Source of the DNA: CAYQJS01 sp964417895 | GTDB lineage: Bacteria > Chloroflexota > UBA6077 > SHYK01 | Direction of reading: 5' to 3' | DNA: 64,000 nucleotides | Assembly: GCA_964417895.1 (NCBI GenBank) | Contig: CAYQJS010000028.1 | Location: 1-64,000, forward strand | In this document: in pieces, positions 33,721 to 42,346 of the stretch | Layout: each line of letters begins with the position of its first letter | Numbering within the stretch: the first letter of the stretch is position 1 | Notes under the pieces: generated by a model | The model's database searches: none | Seen by the model: the letters and a program-made list of their open reading frames with translations, nothing else | What the model was told of the DNA's origin: nothing | Program-made: the position numbers and the translations under genes

Positions 33721-34500
33721 TCACGACGAGCCGCGGTCGACGCGGACACCGCCTCGTAAGGCTCCACGCCTCGATGCCCAAATCCAACCCTCACGCTCGG
33801 CAAGGGTTCGGTCCTCGGGACTCATTGCCCGCCGGCTGAGAAAATCGTCGCCCGCTAATATGCACACGGCCGCATCGACGAGATCCGCGCTCTGGCTTAG
33901 GTTCGGAACTGAGTCAGGAATAGTAAGCTTCTGGCGTAACCCATCTATGATCTCCCGGCGCTGCTCAGCCTGTTCAGGCTTCTTGTAGCCACGCGACCGC
34001 ATCCTATGGGCGACGAGAGTCGCCGCCGGGTACACCTCAATCGCTGCAATCGGCGAAAGGTCGGCCGGCGTCCACGCCAGGGGAATAGGCATTTCGAGCA
34101 TAGCACGGAGGTCTCCCAGCAGGCGCAGTGCAGCGTGAGCGGTGCGCGCGATTCGGTCCGCTCCAACATCCAGGGGCGTCTTCTTGAGTTCCCTTTGGAT
34201 GAACAGATCTGTGGCGCGCCGAAACATCGCATTCGCTGGCGTCCCAAGGGCCTCACCGGCGTTGTGCCTGATCAATGACTCGGCGAGAGGCTTTGGCCAG
34301 CCAAGCGGCGCGTCAATGGCGATCAACGACGCATCTTCACGGTTCGACAGCCAGTCGGCGATGACCGATGCGGCTGTTCGTTCAGGCGTGCATAGTGTCG
34401 CGTCGTGGATAACGAGACGACCTTCGCTCAGAGTACCGAGAGCTAAGCCGACCTTGGCATCCACGGTGGCGCAATCGACTCCGACGATCTTCATACACAC
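33721..34500 (-). CDS. DUF429 protein (predicted RNase H-like fold nuclease)
   Basis: 259 residues with the DUF429 features: an acidic first strand IVGVDCATVDAKVGLAL, a second IAIDAPLGWPKPLAESL, and C-terminal LVDAAVCILAGDDFLS plus EREGWIWA. The fold is predicted to be RNase H-like, with Asp residues in the first and second strands as candidate metal ligands. No activity is established. Start is uncertain (34500 or 34494; neither has a good ribosome binding site). By eye the gene is less G/C-rich than its neighbours, which might mean recent arrival. Confidence 0.82.
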   Translation of the reverse strand: MCMKIVGVDCATVDAKVGLALGTLSEGRLVIHDATLCTPERTAASVIADWLSNREDASLIAIDAPLGWPKPLAESLIRHNAGEALGTPANAMFRRATDLFIQRELKKTPLDVGADRIARTAHAALRLLGDLRAMLEMPIPLAWTPADLSPIAAIEVYPAATLVAHRMRSRGYKKPEQAEQRREIIDGLRQKLTIPDSVPNLSQSADLVDAAVCILAGDDFLSRRAMSPEDRTLAEREGWIWASRRGALRGGVRVDRGSS

Positions 34501-34746
34501 CCATCGGTTATGCGACGAGGCCGCTCGTCAAGTCTACGCTGGCAGAGACGCTCCTCTGGGCGGGCGGGCAGCGGACGCTCTGGGGCGTCGGCTGCGCGCC
34601 CTTGCTGGGCACGGAACAGGTCCAAGCCCGGATACCTGCAATGGCCACACGGCAGCACTCGCTAATTGACCTCCACAAGCCAGCAGACCGGTGTATGAAC
34701 CGTTCGTCGTCCGTGATGCCGCGGCCGCCCACTATTGAGCCTGATG

Positions 34747-35076
34747 CTATGCATGAGCGGCGGCGTCTGATGGTGGCTTTCGGCTCCTGCGGCGCGGCTT
34801 TGTCTCGGGTTTTGGAAAAGTAATCAACATGTCGACGTAATCGGCAAACTCCCACATGGCTATCTTAAACTCTGCGGCTATCTCATCAACGACCTTGTAC
34901 TGAGCGGTCGTGCGCATGGTGAACCGGGTAATGAGACGGTAACGGCCGGCCATCAACTCGTGCGTCACATGGATGCTCGCTTCTTCGTCTGCGAATCGAG
35001 CGGCAGCGCTGCGCAGAACGTCCAGCCGTGCCCTCGTGGGGGGTCCTTCTGTCTCGATTCCAACGCGTACCTCCAC
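34747..35076 (-). CDS. Hypothetical protein
   Basis: 109 residues from GTG 35076, which follows AAGGAG at good spacing; a longer frame begins at 35151. It shows an alpha/beta pattern with ASIHVTHELMAGRYRLITRF in the middle and a basic C terminus (PRRRSRKPPSDA). I do not recognise a family. Like the DUF429 gene next to it, it sits in a locally less G/C-rich stretch with loose gene spacing. Confidence 0.5.
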   Translation of the reverse strand: MEVRVGIETEGPPTRARLDVLRSAAARFADEEASIHVTHELMAGRYRLITRFTMRTTAQYKVVDEIAAEFKIAMWEFADYVDMLITFPKPETKPRRRSRKPPSDAAAHA

Positions 35077-35461
35077 GAGGTCACTCCTTGCGAAGGCTTC
35101 TGTCGGGCATTGCCTTGCGGCACGGAAGCCACCGGGCCAACTGCGTGTCAACGGAGCCCCGATGGCGGCGACTCTAAGGCCTAACGGCCTGCGCGTCAGC
35201 CACCCACGAGCGAAGCGGAGCTGGCCGGCTGCGTGCGCCGGTTAGCGCCCGCCGATGATCGCAGAGCGCCGATTGGCCGGGTTTGCGTGTGCTACTCGCA
35301 CACCCCTGCGAAAAACCGACGCGCTCCAACGCTAACCCGCTGAACGCCTAATTCCCACCGTGCCCAGGCGCGAGAATCCGCCGGTTCACTCGGCTCCACG
35401 GCGGCCGCCATCATAGGATGATGGGCGCGGAGGAGATTCGTGCCTATCCGCGGCACCTCAC
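35077..35461. other. Gene-free stretch
   Basis: 385 bp with no convincing coding frame, repeat or structure. Short G/C-rich inverted repeats are present (for example near 35180-35250), but none is strong. It separates the hypothetical gene from the end of the ArsR-SRPBCC-VOC-DUF899 cluster. Confidence 0.5.
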
Positions 35462-36223
35462 TTATGCCCCCCCACGTCGCCGCCGTCCACGCGGAACGCT
35501 GCCCTCGACGGGCTCCTGTTTGTCTCGCCGGTACGTGAGCTCCGGATACCAGTCGCCGCGGCCCTCGGGGGTCAGGTCGAATATGCTCCACACCGGCCAC
35601 AGCAGATCGACATGCCGTGTGTCACGGCCGGGCTCTGGGGGCACCCACAGCATCTCGCTGCCCCAGAAGTGGCGGACCCTTCCGTCGCGTCGGACGAAGA
35701 CGTTGAGGTTCGGCATCTGGTTCCCGTCGGGATTTTCGCCGTGGTAGTCGCGGTTGTAGGTGTTCTGCGCGGATGACAGGAGGCGCAGATTGCGCCACCC
35801 GCGCACCCGCGCCCAGTCGCGAATCCTGGGAATCGGCGACTTGGCGACGACGGCGAAGCTCACGCGCTGCGTCGCGTGCGGCGCAGTCCCGTTCAGCCCA
35901 TCGAGGAGCGACGTGCACATGGGGCACGGCTCTGCCATATCGGGCCCGTACATGAAGCTGTAGAGGACCAGGCTGTCCTTACCGGGCTCGAACAGCTCCG
36001 AGAGCCGCACCGATCTCTCAACGCTGGTATCAGCGAGGTCGGCGCTCCCTTCGTCGAACGCGTAGTCGTGGGGTACTTCAGCCCCCACGGGCAGTCGTCG
36101 GCGCAGCGCGGCGACCGCTTCGACGCGTCTCACCAGGTCGCGCTCGGCCTCCAATAGCTCGTCGCGCGCCCCCCGGTATTGCTCCGTCTCTCCCGGATAG
36201 CGAATCGAGTGGGGTGTCTCTAT
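35462..36223 (-). CDS. DUF899 (thioredoxin-like) protein, start codon unclear
   Basis: The C-terminal 230 residues (from a TTG at 36154) hold the thioredoxin-like DUF899 core: LVLYSFMYGPDMAEPCPMCTSLLDGLNG with a C-x2-C pair, and NLNVFVRRDGRVRHFW. Family-like sequence continues upstream in the same frame (YPGETEQYRGARDELLEAER) to a strong ribosome binding site GAGGAGGAG at 36228-36236. The codon at the right distance is ATA (36223), with no ATG or GTG. Either the start has mutated from ATG to ATA or an unusual start is used. The role is probably redox; it belongs to the ArsR-SRPBCC cluster. Confidence 0.75.
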   Translation of the reverse strand: METPHSIRYPGETEQYRGARDELLEAERDLVRRVEAVAALRRRLPVGAEVPHDYAFDEGSADLADTSVERSVRLSELFEPGKDSLVLYSFMYGPDMAEPCPMCTSLLDGLNGTAPHATQRVSFAVVAKSPIPRIRDWARVRGWRNLRLLSSAQNTYNRDYHGENPDGNQMPNLNVFVRRDGRVRHFWGSEMLWVPPEPGRDTRHVDLLWPVWSIFDLTPEGRGDWYPELTYRRDKQEPVEGSVPRGRRRRGGA

Positions 36224-36265
36224 GACGCTCCTCCTCAGCCTGCTACGGCGAATCGGGCTCGGCGG

Positions 36266-36510
36266 CTACTGCGTCTTGACGAGCCCGACGGCGTTGCCAT
36301 CGGGATCGGAGAACATGGCGAAGGTGACCATGTTGGGAATCTCGGTCGGGGGCACCACCGTTCTCCCGCCGAGCGACTCGGCTTTCTTCAAGTAGGCGTC
36401 GAGATCGTCCACCTGGACGTAGAAGGTCACCATCGGAGTCCCCTGTTGCGCGGCGCCAATCCCTCCGCAATCCCGCTATCCGGCCCGGCGGTGACGACGC
36501 CGTAGTTCAT
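36266..36510 (-). pseudogene. VOC/glyoxalase-family gene, truncated and frameshifted
   Basis: The frame starts with ATG 36510, which overlaps the SRPBCC stop (ATGA), and reads MNYGVVTAGPDSGIA. It then goes off frame near 36463-36470; the downstream frame continues with GAAQQGTPMVTFYVQVDDLD and GGRTVVPPTEIPNMVTFAMF to the stop at 36266. A normal VOC protein of this type has about 35 more residues before NPMNYGVV. These are missing, and the end of the SRPBCC gene directly abuts. Deletion plus a one-base loss is the simplest explanation. Confidence 0.8.
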
Positions 36511-36974
36511 GGGATTATTGGGTAGTGGGTTGCCCATGGATCTCGGCCCGGGGAACGGCCTTCCGCCGCCAGGCTCAGGCGGTCCAGGAAGTGCTCCCAC
36601 CCCGACGCGTGAGTCTCGCGCTGATCGGCGGGCAGGCCGAGGTGGCGGAGTCGAACGATGGTTCCATCCCCGTCCGGAATCAATGCAACCTCCACCGTGC
36701 TGGAGCCCGGTGGCAACTGGCTTTGAGGCCCTTCCCATCCCCAGGTGAAAACGATACGGCTATGCGGCGTGACCTCGAGGGACTCGCCGCGGGCTACGTC
36801 GCGCCCATTGATGTTCACGCGGTAGACACCGCCAGGCCGGGCGTCGAGCGTTGCCTCGACACCTTTCCACTGGATCATCCTGTCGGGATCGGTAAAGAAA
36901 GAGAAGACAGTCTCAGGCCGCGCCGCGATGCGCACCTCACACTCGACCGCCTCCGCTTGCTGGCTGAGTGCCAT
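36507..36974 (-). CDS. SRPBCC (AHSA1-type) domain protein
   Basis: 155 residues with the START/Bet v1-like fold of AHSA1 proteins: VRIAARPETVFSFFTDPDRM, WKGVEATLDARPGGVYRVN, VTPHSRIVFTWGWEG and GWEHFLDRLSLA. ATG 36974 follows GGAGGAGATCGCAGC; the upstream frame adds non-family residues. Such proteins occur again and again behind ArsR-type repressors. Their ligand is unknown. The start overlaps the arsR-like gene by 38 bases. The C terminus (ATHYPIIP) departs from the family and may be the scar of the deletion that removed the start of the VOC gene. Confidence 0.88.
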   Translation of the reverse strand: MALSQQAEAVECEVRIAARPETVFSFFTDPDRMIQWKGVEATLDARPGGVYRVNINGRDVARGESLEVTPHSRIVFTWGWEGPQSQLPPGSSTVEVALIPDGDGTIVRLRHLGLPADQRETHASGWEHFLDRLSLAAEGRSPGRDPWATHYPIIP

Positions 36975-37284
36975 GCTGCGATCTCCTCCTCTCCTGCTGC
37001 TCGGCCGCCTCTTGCAGGAGCCGCAATCGTCCTTCCCAGAATCCGGCCAGGTAATCCCGGAGCTCAGCAAGCCCTTCCGGCCGCGCTCGGTAGAGTCGCC
37101 GCGTTCCGTCTCTCCGCTCGTCTACCAGCCCTGCCTCCCTCAGCACGCGCAGGTGCTGCGAAATGGCTGGCCGCGTGACAGCGAAGTGGGCGGCGATAGC
37201 GCCTGCCGGCAGCTCGGCGTCGCGCACGAGCTCGAGGATCTCGAGGCGGCGTGGCCCCGCGAGAGCCCGGAGTGCCTGTTCCAT
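36937..37284 (-). CDS. ArsR-family HTH transcriptional regulator
   Basis: 115 residues, winged helix: ALAGPRRLEILELVRDAELP, AGAIAAHFAVTRPAISQHLR and VLREAGLVDERRDGTRRLY are the family signature. It has no obvious metal-binding cysteine cluster, so it belongs to the non-metal ArsR group that controls SRPBCC/VOC operons. It leads the cluster ArsR - SRPBCC - VOC - DUF899 and is preceded by an AT-rich inverted repeat, probably its own operator. Confidence 0.9.
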   Translation of the reverse strand: MEQALRALAGPRRLEILELVRDAELPAGAIAAHFAVTRPAISQHLRVLREAGLVDERRDGTRRLYRARPEGLAELRDYLAGFWEGRLRLLQEAAEQQERRRSQHGTQPASGGGRV

Positions 37285-37301
37285 GGCAACTAGTTTAGCT
37301 C

Positions 37302-37324
37302 TTACTTACGAAAATCATAACTAA
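37302..37324. promoter_or_regulatory. Candidate ArsR operator
   Basis: An imperfect inverted repeat, TTACTTACG and CATAACTAA (9-base arms, two mismatches, 5-base spacer), lies about 17 bp upstream of the arsR-like start in the only markedly AT-rich stretch of the neighbourhood. Size and place fit autoregulation by a winged-helix dimer. Confidence 0.5.
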
Positions 37325-37454
37325 CTGATATGCCCGGCTTTTCGGGGATAACACTTGTGCTGCGCACCGGCAGCGGGTATGGTGGTAGCTCGACCGGGGC
37401 CCACAAACACACACCAGCCCCCGGTGCCTGGAGGGATCTATCGCTCGCTGTGAG

Positions 37455-38126
37455 GTGTGCGGTCGCAGGGTCAAGCAGCCTTCGCGATCGATCATCAATG
37501 GACGCATCATCTGCTCTATGCACAACCCTCGCCCTGACCAGCGCGCCCATCGGCGTGAGGAGCGGTCGCGCCGGGAGTTCGATCGGCCAGAAGGTGCTGT
37601 GGCGGCACCGCCCGGCCCCATCCCGGTGCGCGCGGAGAGCGCAGCGGCCGAGCCCGCTCTCCCTGCTCCGGCTGTCGAAGCGGCTGTCGCCCCTCTAGCG
37701 GTCGAAGCCCCTGTCGCCCCTCTAGCTGTCGAAGCGGCTGTCGCCCCTCCAGCGGTCGAAGCCCCCGTCGCACCTCCAACCGGCGAGGTCACTGTCGAGG
37801 CTCCGGCAGTCGAGGCCGCCGTGGAAGCTCCCACGGTGGAAAGCGTCACCTCGGCTCCCCAGGGTGAGCCTCCCCTGACCGAGTCCGCCGTGGCCGCGGA
37901 GGGCCGAGACGAGGACGGTCTCGAAGCGCCTCCCCTGCCCGCTTCAGTGGCCACCGCCGAGGAGGTGGTCGCCTCGCTCCCCGCGACTGAGGAGCAGGAC
38001 CCGGCGTCTCCGGGAGCCGAGGAGCCGGCCGCGCAAGAGAAACCGGCGCCCGTGCGCCCGAGCCGGACACGCCGGGCAGCTACCGCCGTTGCCGAGGAAT
38101 CTTCCGCCCAAGGTAAGGAGTCGTAA
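37455..38126 (+). CDS. Pro/Ala/Val-rich protein with N-terminal CxxC...CxxH zinc finger
   Basis: 223 residues from GTG 37455. The N terminus carries a small zinc-finger pattern CEVCGR...ICSMHN (CxxC about 20 residues before CxxH); the first Cys lies just upstream of the GTG, so a start slightly farther 5' is likely (GGAGGG at about 37430). From about residue 55 to 200 the chain is low-complexity, with repeated AVEAPVAP/AVEAAVAP units, and then a basic C terminus. It ends in TAATG, overlapping the AAA+ gene start, so it is co-translated with the MoxR/vWA pair. Function unknown; the disordered tail may be a linker or partner-binding arm. Confidence 0.65.
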   Translation: MCGRRVKQPSRSIINGRIICSMHNPRPDQRAHRREERSRREFDRPEGAVAAPPGPIPVRAESAAAEPALPAPAVEAAVAPLAVEAPVAPLAVEAAVAPPAVEAPVAPPTGEVTVEAPAVEAAVEAPTVESVTSAPQGEPPLTESAVAAEGRDEDGLEAPPLPASVATAEEVVASLPATEEQDPASPGAEEPAAQEKPAPVRPSRTRRAATAVAEESSAQGKES

Positions 38127-39520
38127 TGGAGAAACCCGGTACGCTGGGCGAGCTGCGGCGCAGCGGGTACCAGCCACTTTCCGTGAAAGAGGAGATGCGC
38201 AAAAACCTCGCCAACCGGATCAGGAAGGGCGAGGAGCTCTTCCCGGGGATCATCGGCTTCGAGGATAGTGTCCTGCCGCAGATCGAGAACGCCATTCTAT
38301 CGGGCCAGGACATCATTTTCCTTGGAGAGCGAGGGCAGGCCAAGACACGCATCGCGCGCAGCCTCATCAACCTCCTGGATGAAGAGATCCCCGTCGTCGC
38401 TGGCTCTGAGATCAACGATAGCCCGTTCGGGCCGGTCAGCCGATACGCCATCGAGCGCATCGAGGCAGAGGGCGACGACACCGAGATCGTATGGGTGGGC
38501 CGAGAGCGGCGTTACGGAGAGAAGCTGGCCACGCCAGATACCACCATCGCTGATCTGATCGGCGAAGTGGACCCCATCAAAGTCGCGGAGGGTCGATATC
38601 TTTCCGACGAGCTGACGATCCACTACGGGCTGCTCCCGCGCACGAACCGCGGCGTGTTCTGCATCAACGAGCTACCCGACCTAGCGGAGCGTATCCAGGT
38701 GGGGCTGCTCAACGTCATGGAGGAGCGCGACGTCCAGATCCGGGGATACAAGATCCGTTTGCCGCTCGACATCTTCATGGTGGCCAGCGCCAACCCGGAG
38801 GATTACACCAACCGCGGCCGCATTATCACACCCATCAAGGACCGCTTCGGGTCGGAGATTCGCACCCACTACCCGAAATCCATCGAGCACGAGTTGGGCA
38901 TCATGCAGCAGGAGAGCCGTCCGCTCGCCTTCCCCGGCCTCCAGATCGACATGCCGGCCTATATGAAGGAGGTCATCGCCGAGCTGACCCAGCTCGCGCG
39001 CAAGAGTCCGGATATCTCGCAGCGCTCGGGCGTTTCCGTACGCGTGTCCATCTGCAACTACGAGAACCTGACCGCAAATGCGGTCCGCCGCGCCCTCCGA
39101 CTGGGCGAGACGGACGTCTCCCCACGGGTCAGCGACTTGCCTTCGGTGCTGGCATCCACCGCTGGGAAAATCGAGCTCGAGACCGTCGGCGACAGCCGTG
39201 AGGACAAGCTCGTCGAGCGCCTGATCCAGGGGGCCGTGGTCAACGTCTTCAACCGCTACTTCACGGTCCAAGAGTTCGACGAGCTGGTCAACGCCTTCGA
39301 GGGCGGCTTCAACGTCGAGGTGGGCGACACGATGCCATCCATGGAGTACATGCTCCAGGCGTCGTCCACCGTGGGGATGAAGGCCGCCGTCGGAAAACTC
39401 GGTGCGCCCAACAACCCGGCCTCGATCGCCTCAGCCGTGGAGTTCGTACTCGAGGGCCTCCACCTCAATCGCAAGCTCAACAAGGACAAGATGGACCACC
39501 GCACGCGCTATCGCAGGTAA
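38126..39520 (+). CDS. MoxR/ChlI-type AAA+ ATPase
   Basis: 464 residues. The Walker A motif is GERGQAKT (67-74), Walker B is VFCINELPDL with E182, and sensor 1 is in VASANPEDYTNRGR, as in magnesium-chelatase I and MoxR ATPases. Such hexameric rings remodel a vWA partner to load metal or mature enzymes. Upstream AAGGAG is good, and the gene overlaps the previous one by one base. Seven bases after its stop starts the vWA gene. The ChlI-like features and the cobN/cobT genes in the window allow a role in cobalt chelation, but the MoxR-type role in protein maturation is at least as likely. Confidence 0.9.
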   Translation: MEKPGTLGELRRSGYQPLSVKEEMRKNLANRIRKGEELFPGIIGFEDSVLPQIENAILSGQDIIFLGERGQAKTRIARSLINLLDEEIPVVAGSEINDSPFGPVSRYAIERIEAEGDDTEIVWVGRERRYGEKLATPDTTIADLIGEVDPIKVAEGRYLSDELTIHYGLLPRTNRGVFCINELPDLAERIQVGLLNVMEERDVQIRGYKIRLPLDIFMVASANPEDYTNRGRIITPIKDRFGSEIRTHYPKSIEHELGIMQQESRPLAFPGLQIDMPAYMKEVIAELTQLARKSPDISQRSGVSVRVSICNYENLTANAVRRALRLGETDVSPRVSDLPSVLASTAGKIELETVGDSREDKLVERLIQGAVVNVFNRYFTVQEFDELVNAFEGGFNVEVGDTMPSMEYMLQASSTVGMKAAVGKLGAPNNPASIASAVEFVLEGLHLNRKLNKDKMDHRTRYRR

Positions 39521-39527
39521 ACGCGCC

Positions 39528-41639
39528 ATGCTCGACGCCTTCGGGCCCTTCGCCCGTTATCGCTATTCACGCTGGGACGGCACGCAGCAGGTCGCGCCTT
39601 TCGATCCCGAAGAGCTCATGGAGAGCCTCGCGGACGATCTGCTCGCCGATGGCGACGTGCGAAGCGCGCTCCAGCGGATGCTGCAACGTGGATTCCAACG
39701 GCAGGACGGGCACACCATGGGGCTCCAGCAGCTGCTGGAGCGCCTGCGCGCTCGCCGGCAGCAGCAGCTCGATCGCTACGACCTTGGCGGGATGGTCGAC
39801 CAGATCAAAGAGAAGCTCGACGACGTGATCCGGACCGAGCGGGCGGGCATCGAGCGGCGGGTCGACGAAGCACGGGAGCAAGCGAGTCCCAGGTCCCAAG
39901 TCCCAAGTCCCAAGTCAGAGCCAGGCGGCACCGAAGCCGAACAAGGCGATCAGCCGCCGTCAGACACGGGACCTGGGACTGAGGACTTGGGACTGCTCAA
40001 AATGCTGGAGGACATCGCAGCGAAGAAGCAGAGCTTCCTCGACGCGCTCCCCGCCGATCCGGGCGGGGCTATCAAAGCATTGAGCGACTACGACTTCATG
40101 GATCCCGAGGCGCGCGAGAAGTTCCAGGAGCTGCTGCGCATGCTGCAGCAGCAGATGATGCAGTCCTACTTCCAGGGCATGCAGCAGTCCATGCAGTCGG
40201 TGACACCGCAGGACATGGCGGCGATGCGGCAGATGCTGCAAGAGATGAACCAGATGCTCCGCGACCGGGCGGAGGGGCGGGAGCCCGATTTCGAGCAGTT
40301 CATGCAGCGCTGGGGCCAGAACTTCCCCGAAGGGATCAACAACCTCGATGACCTCATCCAGCACCTTCAGAGCCGCATCGGGCAGATGCAGTCCCTTCTC
40401 CAGAGCATGACCGCCGAGCAACGCCGCCAGCTCGAGGAGATGGCCGAGCAGCTCATGGACCAAGCCGGGATGAGCGACGACCTCGCCGAGCTGGCGAGCC
40501 TGCTGGAGCAGATCGCTCCGACAGGCCAATCACAGCGTCAGTACCCGTTCCGAGGGGACGAGCCGGTTTCGCTGGTCGAAGCCATGCGCCTGATGGAACA
40601 GCTGCAGGAGATCGACGCGCTGGAGCGGCAGCTGCAGCAGGCGCGAGACCTGGACAACATCGGCCAGGTGGACCCCGAGAAGATTCGCGAGCTGCTGGGC
40701 GATGAGGCGGCCCAGGCGCTGGAGCAACTCCAGCGCCTCCAGAAAATCCTGGAGGAGGCCGGCTACATCGCGCGAAAAGGCAACGAGCTCGAGCTCACCG
40801 CCCGTGGTATGCGGCGCATCGGCGAGAAGGCGTTGCACGACATCTTCCAGCACCTGAGACGCGACAGCTTCGGCAAGCACCCCATGAACTATCGTGGGCC
40901 CGGCGGGGAGCGCATCGACGAATCGAAGATGTATGAGTTCGGGGACCCGTTCTCGCTCGACATGCAGAAGACGCTGATGAACTCCGTCGTGCGGGAGGGC
41001 GCGGGCACCCCGATTCACCTGACACCCGACGACTTCGAGGTCTATCGGCACGAGCTGGTGACGCAGAGCTCCACCGTGATCGTGCTGGACATGAGTCGGT
41101 CCATGTTCCTGCGGGGCTGCATCGTCGCCGCCAAGAAGGTCGCCGTTGCGCTCAACTCGCTGATCAAGGGGCTTTATCCCCGCGACAACCTCTACATCAT
41201 CGCGTTCTCGTACTACGCTCGGCAGATCGAGACCCAGGACCTGCCGGGCCTGAGCTGGAGCGAGTGGGGCTACGGCACCAACATGCAGCACGCTTTCATG
41301 GTGTCGCGCCAACTCCTAGCCCGCCACAAGGGTGGGACCAAACAGGTGATCCTGGTGACGGACGGGGAGCCGACGGCCTACTTCGAGGGCGGGCAGATCG
41401 AGTTCCACTACCCTCCAACGTACCGCACGTTCCAGGAAACGCTGCGGGAAGTGCGCCGCTGCACCCGCGACAACATCACCATCAACACCTTCATGATGGA
41501 GCGCGGTCGGTATCTCACGGACTTCGTGGACCAGATGACCAGGATCAACCGGGGCCGCGCCTTCTACGCCACACCGGATCGTCTCGGCGAATACATCCTC
41601 GTGGACTACGTGGACAACAAGCGCAAGGCGATCAAGTAA
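39528..41639 (+). CDS. vWA-domain protein, ChlD/CoxE-like partner of the AAA+ ATPase
   Basis: 703 residues. The N-terminal 500 residues are Gln/Met-rich and helical, with coiled-coil character (MLQQQMMQSYFQGMQQSMQS). A C-terminal von Willebrand A domain starts near 515, with MIDAS motif DMSRSM (from D521), then the Asp/Gly-rich VTDGEPT. MIDAS-type vWA proteins bind Mg2+ and are driven by the MoxR/ChlI ring. An AGTCCCA heptamer array (39885-39995) is read in frame in the linker near residue 120-160. It is the third and last gene of the operon with the zinc-finger and AAA+ proteins. Confidence 0.88.
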   Translation: MLDAFGPFARYRYSRWDGTQQVAPFDPEELMESLADDLLADGDVRSALQRMLQRGFQRQDGHTMGLQQLLERLRARRQQQLDRYDLGGMVDQIKEKLDDVIRTERAGIERRVDEAREQASPRSQVPSPKSEPGGTEAEQGDQPPSDTGPGTEDLGLLKMLEDIAAKKQSFLDALPADPGGAIKALSDYDFMDPEAREKFQELLRMLQQQMMQSYFQGMQQSMQSVTPQDMAAMRQMLQEMNQMLRDRAEGREPDFEQFMQRWGQNFPEGINNLDDLIQHLQSRIGQMQSLLQSMTAEQRRQLEEMAEQLMDQAGMSDDLAELASLLEQIAPTGQSQRQYPFRGDEPVSLVEAMRLMEQLQEIDALERQLQQARDLDNIGQVDPEKIRELLGDEAAQALEQLQRLQKILEEAGYIARKGNELELTARGMRRIGEKALHDIFQHLRRDSFGKHPMNYRGPGGERIDESKMYEFGDPFSLDMQKTLMNSVVREGAGTPIHLTPDDFEVYRHELVTQSSTVIVLDMSRSMFLRGCIVAAKKVAVALNSLIKGLYPRDNLYIIAFSYYARQIETQDLPGLSWSEWGYGTNMQHAFMVSRQLLARHKGGTKQVILVTDGEPTAYFEGGQIEFHYPPTYRTFQETLREVRRCTRDNITINTFMMERGRYLTDFVDQMTRINRGRAFYATPDRLGEYILVDYVDNKRKAIK
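39885..39995. repeat. Inverted AGTCCCA heptamer arrays inside the vWA gene
   Basis: Four AGTCCCA-type units (39885-39914) face complementary GGGACTG/GGACTTG units (39967-39995). The same family occurs intergenically at 26519-26645. Both arms are translated in frame in a low-complexity linker of the vWA protein. Confidence 0.8.
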
Positions 41640-41785
41640 GCGCTACGCGGACCGCGGCACGATCCCGTCCAGCCAGCACCACCGCATCGATCTCGTTCTG
41701 GCCTTCTGCGTTCCGAGACAATTAGCCTGCAGCGACGTAGCATGTTATGAAGGTAGCATGCTTCGAATGCAGGTAATCGATCCGG

Positions 41786-42346
41786 ATGAGGCCTCTAGAG
41801 AAGCCGAACCGCGAGCCTACGCTGGGCAAGGGTGAGCCACGACAGCGGTGGATGGCGATGAGCCCGAATCTCTCTTGGCTCAACATCCTCGGGTCCGTTC
41901 TTCTGGTTGCAGTACTCGCAGCCTGCTCGGCCCCAACACAGCCGAGCGCCACCGTCGAGGCATTGCAAGACCAGGTGGCGGCCCTGAGCTCTCAGCTTGA
42001 GCAGCTCCAGGCTAGCCCGACGCCTGCGAGCGCGCCATCGCTTCCGTCAACGGGTCCTGAGTCGACGGATGGTCCTGCGACGTTGGCTACCGAAGCGGCA
42101 GGCGAACCAGGGGATGAGGTTGTTGCCCCGGCGTCAGAGCCACGCGCGTTTCCAACGCGGGCGCCCCGGCCGATCACAGCCAGCGACGCCGCCCCGTGCG
42201 CCCTCGGGCAAGTCAAGGGGAACCGTAACTCCCGGATCTACCACGTCCCGGGCGGCGGCTCCTACGCGCAGACGCGGGCCAACGTCGAGTGCTTCGACAG
42301 CGAGGAGCAGGCGCAGGCGGCGGGCTACCGCCGAGCGCGTAACTGA
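41786..42346 (+). CDS. Lipoprotein with coiled coil and C-terminal sunset-type domain
   Basis: 186 residues. A hydrophobic segment ends LAAC (lipobox). The helical stretch VEALQDQVAALSSQLEQLQ follows, then a Thr/Ser/Pro-rich spacer, and then the C-terminal module CALGQVKGNRNSRIYHVPGG plus ECFDSEEQAQAAGYRRA. This module is known as a sunset or Ada-metal-binding-like domain and is often found at the ends of secreted nucleases and surface proteins. ATG 41786 gives a basic N region; ATGs at 41852 and 41858 are alternatives. Function unknown; an outer-surface anchor or binding role is likely. Confidence 0.75.
   Translation: MRPLEKPNREPTLGKGEPRQRWMAMSPNLSWLNILGSVLLVAVLAACSAPTQPSATVEALQDQVAALSSQLEQLQASPTPASAPSLPSTGPESTDGPATLATEAAGEPGDEVVAPASEPRAFPTRAPRPITASDAAPCALGQVKGNRNSRIYHVPGGGSYAQTRANVECFDSEEQAQAAGYRRARN

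Noticed and set aside
34501..34746. Small frames in all directions near 34510-34740
   Set aside because: No ribosome binding site and no family-like residues; left as non-coding.
37455..38126. RPE-like repeat origin of the AVEAPVAP units
   Set aside because: The units are protein-level repeats of about 7-10 residues with no matching repeat family elsewhere in the window.
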